The notes under the pieces are model-generated. The model made no database searches, was not told the origin of the DNA, and worked only from the letters and a program-made list of their open reading frames with translations. A DNA stretch of 64,000 nucleotides. It comes from Bacteroidaceae bacterium. Its GTDB lineage: Bacteria; Bacteroidota; Bacteroidia; Bacteroidales; Bacteroidaceae. Both the position numbers and the translations under genes were made by a program. Positions 45,865 to 55,072 of this stretch are shown one piece after another. The stretch is taken from contig JAFXNA010000016.1 in NCBI GenBank assembly GCA_017529865.1, forward strand, positions 1 through 64,000, read 5' to 3'. Position 1 is the stretch's first letter. Each line of letters begins with the position of its first letter.

Positions 45865-48408
45865 TTACTTCTTAATACTGTCATCGTCTTTGTTGCCATA
45901 GTGCGATTCCGCATACTGGCCATAATTGCCATAGCTTCCGTAGTTACCATAGCTGTACTTGCCATAACTTCCATAACCATAACGGCCATACTTACCATAA
46001 CGGCCATAACCATAATAATAGCCGTTCTTGCGACGTGACATGTCGATGCCATTCAAGATGACACATGGATTAGGTAATTTCTGCTCTTTTGCCAAAGTGT
46101 TGAGAAGCCCCACTGCTGACTTATGTGTGTAATCCGCTCTACATACAAAGACAGTGATGTCTGCGTGTTGACCTATCTGGAGAGTGTCTGTTACTATTCC
46201 CACAGGAGCTGTATCGAAAATCACATAATCGTATTGAGCACGAAGCATATCAACAATCTGATGAAAATTATCACGGGCCAACAGTTCTGTGGGGTTCGGT
46301 GGCACTGGACCTGCTAAAAGGAGATCGAGGTTAGCGTTCACACCAGAATTCAGAATTTGGGCATTGAGTGCCGTCTGAGAGACTTCATCAAGTGTCAGGA
46401 GTGGTGTAATACCTTTAGACTGTTCAGAGATGTCGAAAAGACGTCCCAATGCCGGCCTGCGGATATCAAGACCACAAAGAATGACCTTCTTACCCAATAA
46501 GGCAAACGAAACAGCAAGGTTGGCAGCATTGAAGGTTTTACCTTCACTAGAAATACTTGAGGTAAAGAGAATCACCTTTTGGTCACCTTGCAACATAAAC
46601 TGGATATTGGTACGCATGGAGCGGAATATCTCATCAATCTGATTATTCTTATTGGCTTGAACAACAATGCCCGCCTTGTCCTTGACATTTTCTGAAGCGA
46701 TTGCCACATCGGCAATGATAGGCAGGTCAGTTAGACGAGCCAAGTCTTCATGCCCCTCTATCTTGTAACGGAACAACGAAATGATCCATAAACATAAAGC
46801 AGGAATCAAGAAACCAAGAAGGACGGCAGACAGCAGGATAATCAAATTCTTCGGACTGACTTTACCCTCATTGAGCGGTTCATCAACCAGCTTTCCATTA
46901 TCTGCTGTTGCAGCCAGAGCGATACTGTTCTCTTCACGTTTCTGAAGCAGCAACATGTAGAGTGTGGATTTGACATCCTGCTGGCGTCCAACCTGATTAA
47001 GAACACGCTCCTGAATTGGTGCTGCCGACACACGACCTTGGAACTTGGCAAACTGTGACTGGATACCCTGACGTCGTATATCAGCTGAACTGCGAGCTTG
47101 GAGCAAAGCTGTTTGGATACTTCTCTGCAATTCATCTATGGTCGCAGTCAATGTCTTTACCTGTGGAGCCTCTTCGCTAGCCGACATCAACAGGCGGTTA
47201 CGGTCCTGGACAGCCTGATTATAATTGTTGATAAGACTGGTCGTGGCCCCATCGGACACTCCTACGTTCGAAGGGATGATCTGGTATTTATTACCGGGAT
47301 TGTTGACATATTCGCGCATGTAGTCAAGCATTTGTACTTGGGAGTTTGCTTCGGAGAGACGGGCAGAGAACTCATTAGACATCTGTACCGACTGGGAAGC
47401 ATCGGAAAGTGAGGTTACTGCATTCTGCTGCTTAAACTGCTGTATCTTTTCCTCAGTGCTTCCTAATTCCTTATCTATCTTGACCATGCGGTCATTGATA
47501 AATTCCTCCGTACGCATGGCTACCTCATTCTTTTCTGCATTGGCCTGACGATTGTAGCAGATGGAGAGTTGGCGTAGTACATCCACCCCTCTTCGATAGT
47601 TATTATCTTTGAGTGTCAACAATGCAATGTCAGTACGTTTCGTTGTAGGTTTAATGGTCAACCTGGAAAGGTACGAGGTGGCAACTTGCATGGGAGGACT
47701 GATAGTGACTATGTACACTTGTCCTTCCTCAAGCTTCTTGCCCGGGACTGCAGTCATCGTCAACGTGCCAAGGCGAGTCTTTATAGTATCAGGAAGTGAT
47801 TTGGCACGGTGTTGAAAAGGGATAGGATCACCTGCTCCTGCTTTCAGGGTACCGGAAATCATATAGTTTGTTCCCTCACGCCATACTTCCATCTTCAACC
47901 ACTGACTACTCTCCAAGTAAGCAATGTCGAGAGAATCGAGATGTTCTGGATCAAGGTCAATGCTAAAAGGCTGATTCTTATAGACAATAACATCTTTGAG
48001 ACCATCCTCACGACGGTACTCTGTGTAAAGCTTCAGGTCTTTCACCACATCACGAAGGAGAATACGTGAACGCAGGACTTCAACTTCATTTTCAATACCC
48101 GATGAATTACTCAAGTATCCCAAATCTTCAACATCGGACAACATTTGGGATGCACTTTTCTTCTTACCGTCATTATTCTTAACCAGCATACGAGCCGATA
48201 CTTGATAAACAGGCTCTGCATAATGCAAATAAATGATAGCACCTAAAACGCAGATGATAAGGGATAGTAAAAACCAGTGCCAGTTGAGCACTAATGCAGA
48301 GAAGATTGTCTGGAAATTCAGACGAAAACGTCTACCGCCACTAGCAGTATTATCTTCAGCTAATAATTCCTCGAGGTCTTCGAGGGAGATTTTCATTTCT
48401 TGTGACAT
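45865..48408 (-). CDS. wzc: Polysaccharide co-polymerase and tyrosine autokinase (Wzc-like)
   Basis: The 847-residue protein joins a Wzz-type chain-length domain with two membrane helices (near 35-55 and 525-550), a coiled coil, and a BY-kinase domain. The kinase has Walker A SISSEGKTF, Walker A' VILCGLDIRRP and Walker B VIFDTAP. The C-terminal tail (about 797-847) is a run of Gly-Tyr repeats (YGRYGKYGRYG, YGSYGNYG) coded by short DNA repeats. Tyrosine clusters there are the usual autophosphorylation site. It controls chain length and export with Wza, and follows upxY by 5 bases. Confidence 0.92.
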   Translation of the reverse strand: MSQEMKISLEDLEELLAEDNTASGGRRFRLNFQTIFSALVLNWHWFLLSLIICVLGAIIYLHYAEPVYQVSARMLVKNNDGKKKSASQMLSDVEDLGYLSNSSGIENEVEVLRSRILLRDVVKDLKLYTEYRREDGLKDVIVYKNQPFSIDLDPEHLDSLDIAYLESSQWLKMEVWREGTNYMISGTLKAGAGDPIPFQHRAKSLPDTIKTRLGTLTMTAVPGKKLEEGQVYIVTISPPMQVATSYLSRLTIKPTTKRTDIALLTLKDNNYRRGVDVLRQLSICYNRQANAEKNEVAMRTEEFINDRMVKIDKELGSTEEKIQQFKQQNAVTSLSDASQSVQMSNEFSARLSEANSQVQMLDYMREYVNNPGNKYQIIPSNVGVSDGATTSLINNYNQAVQDRNRLLMSASEEAPQVKTLTATIDELQRSIQTALLQARSSADIRRQGIQSQFAKFQGRVSAAPIQERVLNQVGRQQDVKSTLYMLLLQKREENSIALAATADNGKLVDEPLNEGKVSPKNLIILLSAVLLGFLIPALCLWIISLFRYKIEGHEDLARLTDLPIIADVAIASENVKDKAGIVVQANKNNQIDEIFRSMRTNIQFMLQGDQKVILFTSSISSEGKTFNAANLAVSFALLGKKVILCGLDIRRPALGRLFDISEQSKGITPLLTLDEVSQTALNAQILNSGVNANLDLLLAGPVPPNPTELLARDNFHQIVDMLRAQYDYVIFDTAPVGIVTDTLQIGQHADITVFVCRADYTHKSAVGLLNTLAKEQKLPNPCVILNGIDMSRRKNGYYYGYGRYGKYGRYGYGSYGKYSYGNYGSYGNYGQYAESHYGNKDDDSIKK

Positions 48409-48413
48409 ATTTA

Positions 48414-49004
48414 TTAATTTTTCATTTTCAATTCTTCGCTCTCCGTCAGATAGCGGAGATGTTTACTTGGTACGTCAATGATGGCAGGAGCAATCTCTCT
48501 GCCCATAGGTAATACCACACATCGAACACCTCCTATCCGTTTGATCTTGCCAACAACGCCAGCAAATTCTCCCTCAATGATCTGCACAGTCCGACTGGGT
48601 TTACAGGCATAGTTCAAATTATCGAGAAAAATTATCTTTTCGTTTTCCCGGGCAGTCACTCGCTTGTAATCCTCCATTTGCTTATCGGGAATGTACAGAA
48701 CTTCGTGGCGACGGTCGTATTTCTCATCGTATACAGGATGCATAACAAACCGCAGCGGTTCGAACAACTCGAGGTTACTTTTGAGACGCACTAAGTTTGT
48801 AAATGTGGAACGAACGAAGATGTAATTTAACAGACATGGCGCAAAGTCCATCTTTGTCATATTGACCTTGATGAAGCCAAGCGGCACGTATGTCTCATCG
48901 ACTTCATCCTGCATATTAAGGCGTTCCATCATCGTCTCCAATCGTGAAAGGCTAGAGTTTCGTATACGCATGGGAAACCAGTGGAGACTGCTTTTAGTAA
49001 ACAT
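48414..49004 (-). CDS. UpxY-type NusG-like antiterminator of the capsule operon
   Basis: The 196-residue protein has a NusG N-terminal domain (WFPMRIRNSSLSRLETMMERL, FAPCLLNYIFVRST) and a C-terminal KOW-type motif (IIEGEFAGVVGKIKRIGG). UpxY proteins in Bacteroides allow RNA polymerase to read through its own long capsule operon. The frame extends to a TTG at 49037, but ATG 49004 follows an AAGGAGGGAGG Shine-Dalgarno-like stretch. It is the first gene of the operon. No UpxZ partner gene was found. It needs about 165 bases of leader to act on. Confidence 0.9.
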   Translation of the reverse strand: MFTKSSLHWFPMRIRNSSLSRLETMMERLNMQDEVDETYVPLGFIKVNMTKMDFAPCLLNYIFVRSTFTNLVRLKSNLELFEPLRFVMHPVYDEKYDRRHEVLYIPDKQMEDYKRVTARENEKIIFLDNLNYACKPSRTVQIIEGEFAGVVGKIKRIGGVRCVVLPMGREIAPAIIDVPSKHLRYLTESEELKMKN

Positions 49005-49145
49005 CGTCACAGCCTCCCTCCTTTCGAGTGAAGACAAACTCTTGGGGTCACCACAAAAGTGAATGCGGAGACAGCGAAAAAGCTTTCATAAAATCTTGTC
49101 CGTAATGTACTGAACTCAAGTGACATATCGTGACAATTCCATCTT

Positions 49146-49180
49146 AATCCCTTAAAGGGATTTAGATTTTTGCAAAGGTA
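49146..49180 (-). promoter_or_regulatory. Capsule promoter and operator palindrome
   Basis: On the minus strand, TACCTTTG (49180-49173) is the -7 box, and the -33 region is weak. AATCCCTT-A-AAGGGATT (49146-49162) is an 8-bp inverted repeat that falls just inside the predicted transcript start near 49167, where a repressor or hairpin could act. The leader to the ATG is about 165 bases. Confidence 0.55.
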
Positions 49181-49396
49181 CGAAATTATCATGAATTTAG
49201 CATCAAAAAAGCAGAAAAAAAAGCATACAATACTTCTTTTTCCAGTTATTTACATAGAATTTGACTTGGTCCATGATTGCACAAACAATATTTAGGGACC
49301 TATTATTCATGAGTTAACGTGAATTCGATGAGACTTTAGTTCGACGAACAACAAAACGAGTAAACTCAACAGATAACATAGGTGACCACCCTCAAC

Positions 49397-49474
49397 TAAC
49401 ATATGTTCAAGAGTCAGGGAACATATGTTCAAGAATCAAAGAACATATGTTCATCACCGCTCGAACATATGTTC
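49397..49474. repeat. Array B: four palindromes GAACATATGTTC at 22-bp spacing
   Basis: Copies start at 49397 (first base T instead of G), 49419, 49441 and 49463, exactly 22 bases apart. The 10-base spacers differ in sequence. This lies about 220 bases upstream of the capsule promoter and 138 bases downstream of the DUF2795-like gene. The region 49208-49396 also holds a lone ACTTTAGTTCGACG at 49333-49346 and no gene. Confidence 0.92.
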
Positions 49475-49572
49475 ATAAAAAGGGGTGGTAAAATGATTAT
49501 ATTTTACGCATTTGTCTTCCGTTTTCTTTATTATAATTCATCGAGCTGACATTAAGTTAAAGGGGAGAAAAA

Positions 49573-49602
49573 AAACGATGCGACATTGCTGTCACATCGT
49601 TT
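49573..49602 (-). terminator. Terminator of the DUF2795-like gene
   Basis: AAACGATGCGACA (49573-49585) pairs with TGTCACATCGTTT (49590-49602), followed on the minus strand by TTTTTT. It sits 10 bases after the stop codon. Confidence 0.9.
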
Positions 49603-49611
49603 CTGTTTCTA

Positions 49612-49833
49612 TTAATACTCTTCTTCGTCCCAAAGGAAATCCTCTTTGGATGGGTAGTCCGGCCATATCTCTTCGATGTTCTCGTATACGTCGCCTTCGT
49701 CTTCGATTTCCTGTAAGTTCTCGAGTACCTCCAGTGGTGCTCCCGATCGGATTGCATAGTCTATCAATTCGTCTTTGGTTGCTGGCCAAGGAGCATCCTC
49801 CAGTTTAGTTGCCAATTCCAGTGTCCAATACAT
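49612..49833 (-). CDS. Small DUF2795-family protein
   Basis: The 73-residue acidic protein has WPATKDELIDYAIRSGAP and LENLQEIEDEGDVYENIEEIW, the DUF2795 pattern. These small proteins are common in bacteria and their role is unknown. It has its own promoter (TAATTTTG at 49889-49896, minus) and its own terminator, so it is a free-standing gene. Confidence 0.85.
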   Translation of the reverse strand: MYWTLELATKLEDAPWPATKDELIDYAIRSGAPLEVLENLQEIEDEGDVYENIEEIWPDYPSKEDFLWDEEEY

Positions 49834-49888
49834 AGGCAGATGCTTTTGTGGTTTATGGTAATTTAGGTTATTGATTTCTTTTGAGCCG

Positions 49889-49919
49889 CAAAATTACAAT
49901 AAATATTTGTAACGGCAAG
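49889..49919 (-). promoter_or_regulatory. Promoter of the DUF2795-like gene
   Basis: On the minus strand, TAATTTTG (49896-49889) and CTTG (49919-49916) are 19 bases apart. They match the -7 box and a relaxed -33 box. Confidence 0.65.
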
Positions 49920-49971
49920 CGTTTTTATGAAAAATTTTACCTACATTCGCATTTTTTTTACATAATAGGCA

Positions 49972-50005
49972 AATAAGGTATCCAGCAAGTGCCGAATACC
50001 TTATT
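49972..50005 (-). terminator. Terminator downstream of GH31
   Basis: AATAAGGTAT (49972-49981) pairs with ATACCTTATT (49996-50005) across a 14-base loop. It lies about 50 bases beyond the GH31 stop codon. Confidence 0.8.
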
Positions 50006-50055
50006 ATTTATTAAGAAAGGGGCAGTAATTGATGCCCTTCATTTGAGGTGTTACA

Positions 50056-52380
50056 TCAGAATCGTACAGTGGTCTTTGCTCCTCGGTAGTCGACGGTCTT
50101 TTGCTGACCATCGGGCAGAACAACGGTGAACTTACGCGATTGGAGCATGCCTGGATAACTGCCTTGACGGGCACCGATGGTGAGGGTGCGACTCTTGTCG
50201 CTCCAATCGAAGGTGATGGTGGCGTATGTACCCTTCTCATAGTTGTAGCTGTCGCCTTCGTCCTCATAGAGCATGAACCGCCCGTTAGCTCCTGGGTAGA
50301 CGCGCAGTTCGAGGTTGTCCCATGACTTCTCGCCTACATACTGCATTTCCGGTCCAAGTGGCAGGATGCCGCCTGCACGTACAAACATCGGTACACGATC
50401 GAAGGATGTCTGCAGTTCTACGTTCTGTCCTCCTTGGTAGCGACGGCCTGTCCAGAAGTCGTACCACTCGGCACCCTTCGGCAGGTACTTGGTTGCGGTT
50501 TTGGTGGCAGTGAAGTCGACTGCTCCTGTAGCGCCGCCATCGGTTGCATTCTGACGGTTCCAGCCTGTCATCTCATTGGTGCGGATAATGCGTTCCTCGG
50601 TGTATTGTGGACTGACAATCGGACAGGCAAGGATGCTGTGGCCAAACATGAACTCATCGGTCATATCCCACACCTGCTTGTCGGCAGCAAAGTCAGCAAA
50701 GAGCGGACGCATGTAGCTGTCGTTGTTGGAGGTTACCTGCCAAGCAAGGCTATAGAGATAAGGAATGAGACGATAGCGCAAACGGATCTGCTTCTCGATA
50801 GCATCATATACTGGCTCACCTTTCTTTCCGAACTGCCAGATCTCGCGTGGTGCATCGGCACCATGACTGCGGAATACAGGACAGAACAAACCATACTGCA
50901 TCCAGCGCACATAGAGTTCCTGGAACTGTGGGTTGCGTGGTGCAGAGCCACCTCCACGAGTATTGTAAGATCCACAGAAGAAGCCACCGATATCAGTGTT
51001 GAAGTTGGGGTTGCCTGTCAGTGTGTAGCTCAATCCTGCAGGTACTTGCTTACGCAGCATGTCCCATGATGAGTTGACGTCGCCACTCCACATGTTGGAA
51101 CCATAGTGCTGCTGTCCGGCATAGGAAGAGCGGGTCATAATGAATACACGCTTGCCACGGTCGTCCTTACGCTGTGACTGATAGATGCCTCGAACGGTCT
51201 CCAATGGGAAGGCATTGCGCAGTGAGCGCCATGTACCGCCCGTCACAGGATGAGCATAGTCGCTCTCCTTGGGATTGAAGAAGTCGGGATCGGTAGAGTC
51301 CATCCACCAAGCATCCGTACCATAGTCGTAGAGAGTCTTGAGGTATTTCCAGTAAATGTCGCGAGCCACAGGACTGAAAGCGTCGTAGACCTTCACACCT
51401 GAGGGGTACTTCATGTCGGGTGGCCAAACATGTGAGATTCCACTCTGAGGCCATGTCTCGATAGGCAGCAAGAGGCCTTTCTCGTCCAACTCGCGGAACT
51501 GCTGAGTCATCGGTCCAAAGCTTGCCCAAATACTAATCATGAAGTGTGCATGTTTCTTGTGAACATTATCTATCATCTGCTTGCCATTGGAGAAATCCTC
51601 TGCAAGGAAATCCATTGCATTCCACAGATAGTTGCTTCCCCAATACTGCCAGTCTTGAATGATACCATCGAGGGGCACTTGCAACTCACGATACTGGTCG
51701 ACGATGCCCTCGGTCTCGCGGGCTGTCTTATAGCGTTCCTTCGACTGCCAGTAGCCGAACGTCCAGAGCGGGAACATCGGTACATCGCCTGAAAGGTAGC
51801 GCATCTGGGCAATCACTCCGTCGGCAGAGCCGCCATACATAAAGTAATAGTCGACGCCATCGCCTACCTCGGCATCGAAGGTCATTCCGTTGGCATTATC
51901 TTCGAAAAGGGTTGGTGAATAGTTCTCCCAATAGATACCCCAGCCCTTAATAGACTGCAGTACATTCATGAAGTCCTCGAGATTGGACTGCTCCATGCGT
52001 TTGCTCTCACCACGGCGGTTCATCTTACCATTCTGGATGGTACCAAGTCCGTAGATGGCCTCATCTTTATCGAGAGTGAAGGTCTGGCGTGCTTCCTTGA
52101 CATCGCAGTTCTTCTCTTGAAGCAGCACGGTTCCTTTGGCAGTGAGGAAGGTAAGGTTGCCCTGAGCGTCCTGCTTGATGGTAAGTTCTTTGCTCTTCCA
52201 TTGGCCATTAGAGGCAGACCAACCTTTATCCATTGGCTTTGCGGTTACAACAAGTGTTTTCGTAGGTTGTCCTTTGACTACATGTACAATCGAGGGCGTA
52301 AAGAACTCAATCTTCACGTCCTGTGCCCAACTGACTGTTGTTGTCAGCAGCGCACCTAAAACGAATAGAGTTTTCTTCAT
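50056..52380 (-). CDS. Secreted GH31 alpha-glycosidase (alpha-xylosidase/alpha-glucosidase)
   Basis: The 774-residue enzyme begins with a signal peptide (about 1-20, ending SWAQ). An N-terminal beta domain precedes the (beta/alpha)8 barrel and C-terminal beta domains. The likely nucleophile is Asp361 in WWMDSTDPDF, and the likely acid/base is Asp434 in WSGDVNSSWD. The motifs fit GH31 enzymes of Bacteroidota that release xylose or glucose with alpha linkage. An alpha-xylosidase role would fit xyloglucan use with the GH9/GH43 operon, but the genes are 40 kb apart. It is transcribed alone. Confidence 0.93.
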   Translation of the reverse strand: MKKTLFVLGALLTTTVSWAQDVKIEFFTPSIVHVVKGQPTKTLVVTAKPMDKGWSASNGQWKSKELTIKQDAQGNLTFLTAKGTVLLQEKNCDVKEARQTFTLDKDEAIYGLGTIQNGKMNRRGESKRMEQSNLEDFMNVLQSIKGWGIYWENYSPTLFEDNANGMTFDAEVGDGVDYYFMYGGSADGVIAQMRYLSGDVPMFPLWTFGYWQSKERYKTARETEGIVDQYRELQVPLDGIIQDWQYWGSNYLWNAMDFLAEDFSNGKQMIDNVHKKHAHFMISIWASFGPMTQQFRELDEKGLLLPIETWPQSGISHVWPPDMKYPSGVKVYDAFSPVARDIYWKYLKTLYDYGTDAWWMDSTDPDFFNPKESDYAHPVTGGTWRSLRNAFPLETVRGIYQSQRKDDRGKRVFIMTRSSYAGQQHYGSNMWSGDVNSSWDMLRKQVPAGLSYTLTGNPNFNTDIGGFFCGSYNTRGGGSAPRNPQFQELYVRWMQYGLFCPVFRSHGADAPREIWQFGKKGEPVYDAIEKQIRLRYRLIPYLYSLAWQVTSNNDSYMRPLFADFAADKQVWDMTDEFMFGHSILACPIVSPQYTEERIIRTNEMTGWNRQNATDGGATGAVDFTATKTATKYLPKGAEWYDFWTGRRYQGGQNVELQTSFDRVPMFVRAGGILPLGPEMQYVGEKSWDNLELRVYPGANGRFMLYEDEGDSYNYEKGTYATITFDWSDKSRTLTIGARQGSYPGMLQSRKFTVVLPDGQQKTVDYRGAKTTVRF

Positions 52381-52430
52381 AATAAATGGGTTGTTTACTT
52401 TTATTTTTAGTTAGTTTCTGTTTCCGTTTG

Positions 52431-52438
52431 CAAAGATA
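52431..52438 (-). promoter_or_regulatory. -7 box of the GH31 gene
   Basis: On the minus strand, TATCTTTG (52438-52431) lies about 50 bases before the ATG. No clear -33 box is seen; the upstream sequence is AT-rich with repeated AATTATA. Between this box and the pckA promoter (52439-52560), short repeats TGTACAATGTACAAT and AAAAGTGAA occur, without a gene. Confidence 0.65.
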
Positions 52439-52566
52439 GTAATAATTTATAATTTATAATGTACAATGTACAATAAAATGCGCAAAATTGCCAAATGAGT
52501 GTAGCAATGAGCGTCAAAAAAGAGAAAAGTGAAGAGTGAAAAGTGAAAAAAGGTGAATGGTAAATG

Positions 52567-52594
52567 GTCGAATGGTAAATAATTCGTACCTTTG
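52567..52594 (+). promoter_or_regulatory. Promoter of pckA
   Basis: TACCTTTG at 52587-52594 is the -7 box, with ATGGTAAATAATTCG just upstream. This matches the gltX promoter over 26 bases with few differences. The -33 site is TGGTC, a relaxed match. The leader to the ATG is about 93 bases. Confidence 0.8.
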
Positions 52595-52691
52595 TATTGA
52601 TTTTTAGGATTTGCGGACGAGTGCCGCCCAAAATGGCACTTGCAATCACCCAAAAAGAGATTAATTTTTAATAACTTAAAGCATATAAAAA

Positions 52692-54305
52692 ATGGCAGCA
52701 TTAGACTTAACTAAGTACGGCATCACAGGTTCAACCGTGATTGCACACAATCCTTCATTCGAGGAACTTTACAAGGCAGAAGTTGACCCATCACTCACTG
52801 GTTATGAGGTAGGTCAGGAAACTGAGCTTGGCGCAGTAAACGTGATGACAGGTGTCTTCACAGGTCGTTCACCTAAGGACAAGTACATCGTTGACGATGC
52901 TCAGAGCCACGATAAGGTATGGTGGACTACTGAGGGTTACAAGAACGACAACCACCCAATGACAGAAGAAGTATGGGCTAAGGTAAAGGACATCGCTATC
53001 AAGGAGCTTTCAAACAAGCAGCTTTATGTAGTTGACGCATTCTGCGGCGCAAACGAAGCAACTCGTCTTGCTGTACGTTTCATCGTAGAGGTAGCTTGGC
53101 AGGCACATTTCATCAAGAACATGTTCATCCAGCCAACTGAAGCTGAACTCGCTACATTCGAGCCAAACTTCGTTATCTTCAATGCATCAAAGGCAAAGGT
53201 TGAGAACTACAAGGAACTCGGCCTTAACTCAGATACTTGTGTTGCATTCAACACAACCAGCCGTGAGCAGGTAATCATCAATACTTGGTACGGTGGTGAA
53301 ATGAAGAAGGGTATGTTCTCAATGCAGAACTACTACCTCCCACTTCAGGGCATCGCTTCAATGCACTGCTCAGCTAACACCGACATGGAAGGCAAGAACA
53401 CTGCTATCTTCTTCGGTCTTTCAGGTACAGGTAAGACTACCCTTTCAACCGATCCTAAGCGTCTGCTGATTGGTGACGATGAGCACGGATGGGATGACGA
53501 AGGAGTATTCAACCTCGAAGGTGGTTGCTACGCTAAGGTTATCAACCTGTCAAAGGAGAACGAGCCTGACATCTATGGTGCTATCAAGCGCAACGCTCTC
53601 TTGGAGAACGTAACTGTAGACAAGGACGGTAAGATTGACTTCGCAGACAAGAGCGTAACAGAGAACACTCGTGTCAGCTACCCAATTGACCACATCAACA
53701 ACATCGTAAAGAAGGTTGCAGGCAAGAGCGCAGGTCCAGCTGCAAAGAACGTCATCTTCCTCAGCGCAGATGCATTCGGTGTACTGCCTCCAGTATCTAT
53801 CCTGACTCCTGAGCAGACTCAGTACTACTTCCTCTCTGGTTTCACTGCAAAGTTGGCAGGTACAGAGCGTGGTATTACTGAACCAACTCCTACCTTCTCT
53901 GCTTGCTTCGGCCAGGCATTCCTCGAGCTGCACCCAACAAAGTATGCTGAGGAACTCGTAAAGAAGATGCAGAAGAGTGGCGCAAAGGCTTACCTCGTAA
54001 ACACTGGTTGGAACGGAACAGGCAAGCGTATCTCTATTCCTGACACTCGTGGTATCATCGACGCTATCCTCGATGGTTCAATCCTCAAGGCTGAGACCAA
54101 GAAGATTCCATTCTTCGACTTCGAAGTACCAACAGCTCTGCCAAACGTAAACCCAGCTATCCTCGATCCTCGCGACACTTACGCAGATCCTAAGACTTGG
54201 GAAGAGAAGGCAAAAGACCTCGCTGGTCGCTTCATCAAGAACTTCGACAAGTACACCACTAACGAAGCTGGTAAGGCTCTCGTTGCTGCTGGTCCAAAGC
54301 TCTAA
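52692..54305 (+). CDS. pckA: ATP-dependent phosphoenolpyruvate carboxykinase
   Basis: PckA converts oxaloacetate and ATP to phosphoenolpyruvate and CO2, or runs in reverse. In Bacteroidales the reverse direction fixes CO2 on the way to succinate. The 537-residue protein has Walker [10 protein letters not shown] (242-250), the [10 protein letters not shown] active-site motif near 57 and [14 protein letters not shown] near the Mn site. Codon use is biased to a few codons (CTT/TTC), as in a highly expressed gene. It is transcribed alone, with a strong terminator. Confidence 0.97.
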   Translation: MAALDLTKYGITGSTVIAHNPSFEELYKAEVDPSLTGYEVGQETELGAVNVMTGVFTGRSPKDKYIVDDAQSHDKVWWTTEGYKNDNHPMTEEVWAKVKDIAIKELSNKQLYVVDAFCGANEATRLAVRFIVEVAWQAHFIKNMFIQPTEAELATFEPNFVIFNASKAKVENYKELGLNSDTCVAFNTTSREQVIINTWYGGEMKKGMFSMQNYYLPLQGIASMHCSANTDMEGKNTAIFFGLSGTGKTTLSTDPKRLLIGDDEHGWDDEGVFNLEGGCYAKVINLSKENEPDIYGAIKRNALLENVTVDKDGKIDFADKSVTENTRVSYPIDHINNIVKKVAGKSAGPAAKNVIFLSADAFGVLPPVSILTPEQTQYYFLSGFTAKLAGTERGITEPTPTFSACFGQAFLELHPTKYAEELVKKMQKSGAKAYLVNTGWNGTGKRISIPDTRGIIDAILDGSILKAETKKIPFFDFEVPTALPNVNPAILDPRDTYADPKTWEEKAKDLAGRFIKNFDKYTTNEAGKALVAAGPKL

Positions 54306-54335
54306 GACAACACAGGGTTACGACATATTTATGCG

Positions 54336-54365
54336 AAAGGCGACATCCAATTGGGTGCCGCCTTT
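54336..54365 (+). terminator. Terminator of pckA
   Basis: AAAGGCGACATCC pairs with GGGTGCCGCCTTT around a short loop, then TCTTTTTATCC. It is a strong rho-independent terminator. Confidence 0.92.
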
Positions 54366-54394
54366 CTTTTTATCCGCATATCTTATTTCACACT

Positions 54395-54844
54395 TTAACT
54401 TAGAGTTGCAACCATTCTCTGAATAGTAGTCTTCACAAGTTCACAAACAGCAGTCTTGCTCAAGTATGCTAAACCAGCTATCGTCTCGTCGTCGTAACGG
54501 TAGACAATAGTCTTATCGCCATCGTATGTATAATTTGCTGCATCATCATCATCCTGATAATCTTCCCAAGCATATTTTGCAATCTGCTTTGTAGGATAGA
54601 CAGTAGTCAGTGCCATAGCTGTGCACTTGCCATTAGCAAATGTGGCTTCACCGATGAAGGTTACTAAACCTGCGTTCTGAACGTTAACAGACTCCTGATA
54701 CTTGTAATAGTTGTCTTGATTAATCTCCTGCTGTTGTTGTTGGTTGTTGCCACCACCATTGTCGTCATCGTCATCACTACCGCAAGCGGTGAAAGTAAGT
54801 GTAGCTGCAAGAAGCATCATACACATGTACATGAATTTTTTCAT
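54395..54844 (-). CDS. Putative lipoprotein with Asp/Asn/Gln-rich linker, function unknown
   Basis: The 149-residue protein has a lipoprotein signal (MLLAATLTFTACGSD). A low-complexity linker DDDDDNGGGNNQQQQQ follows, then a small beta-type domain with Tyr and Asp. Acidic linkers after the lipid Cys are common in surface-exposed lipoproteins of Bacteroidota (the SDDDD-like export signal), so it is probably displayed on the cell surface. I do not recognise the domain. A -7 box TACCTTTG lies at 54913-54920 (minus). Confidence 0.75.
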   Translation of the reverse strand: MKKFMYMCMMLLAATLTFTACGSDDDDDNGGGNNQQQQQEINQDNYYKYQESVNVQNAGLVTFIGEATFANGKCTAMALTTVYPTKQIAKYAWEDYQDDDDAANYTYDGDKTIVYRYDDETIAGLAYLSKTAVCELVKTTIQRMVATLS

Positions 54845-55035
54845 ACTGTTTTTTGATTTAGTTTGTTATTAATAATTGATAAAACTTTTCTGATCGATTT
54901 GATTTACGTGGGCAAAGGTAGTAATTTTTTCCGTTAGGATGTTAATATTTTATAAATAATTGCTATTTCGTCAATTATTTACAATGATTTTCATGTATTT
55001 TGACACAAAATGCAACGACTTTCAGTTTTTCTTGT

Positions 55036-55043
55036 TATCTTTG
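55036..55043 (+). promoter_or_regulatory. -7 box of the M3 peptidase gene
   Basis: TATCTTTG lies 30 bases before the ATG at 55073. No clear -33 site is seen. It shows that the in-frame start at 55010 lies outside the transcript. Confidence 0.65.
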
Positions 55044-55072
55044 CAATGATATTAACTCAATCAAATCGCATT

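Noticed and set aside
49397-49474. CRISPR array
   Set aside because: The unit is a 12-base palindrome with 10-base spacers, far too short for CRISPR, and no cas gene is present.
55010-55072. N-terminal extension of the M3 peptidase
   Set aside because: The -7 box lies inside it, and the lipoprotein signal starts at 55073.
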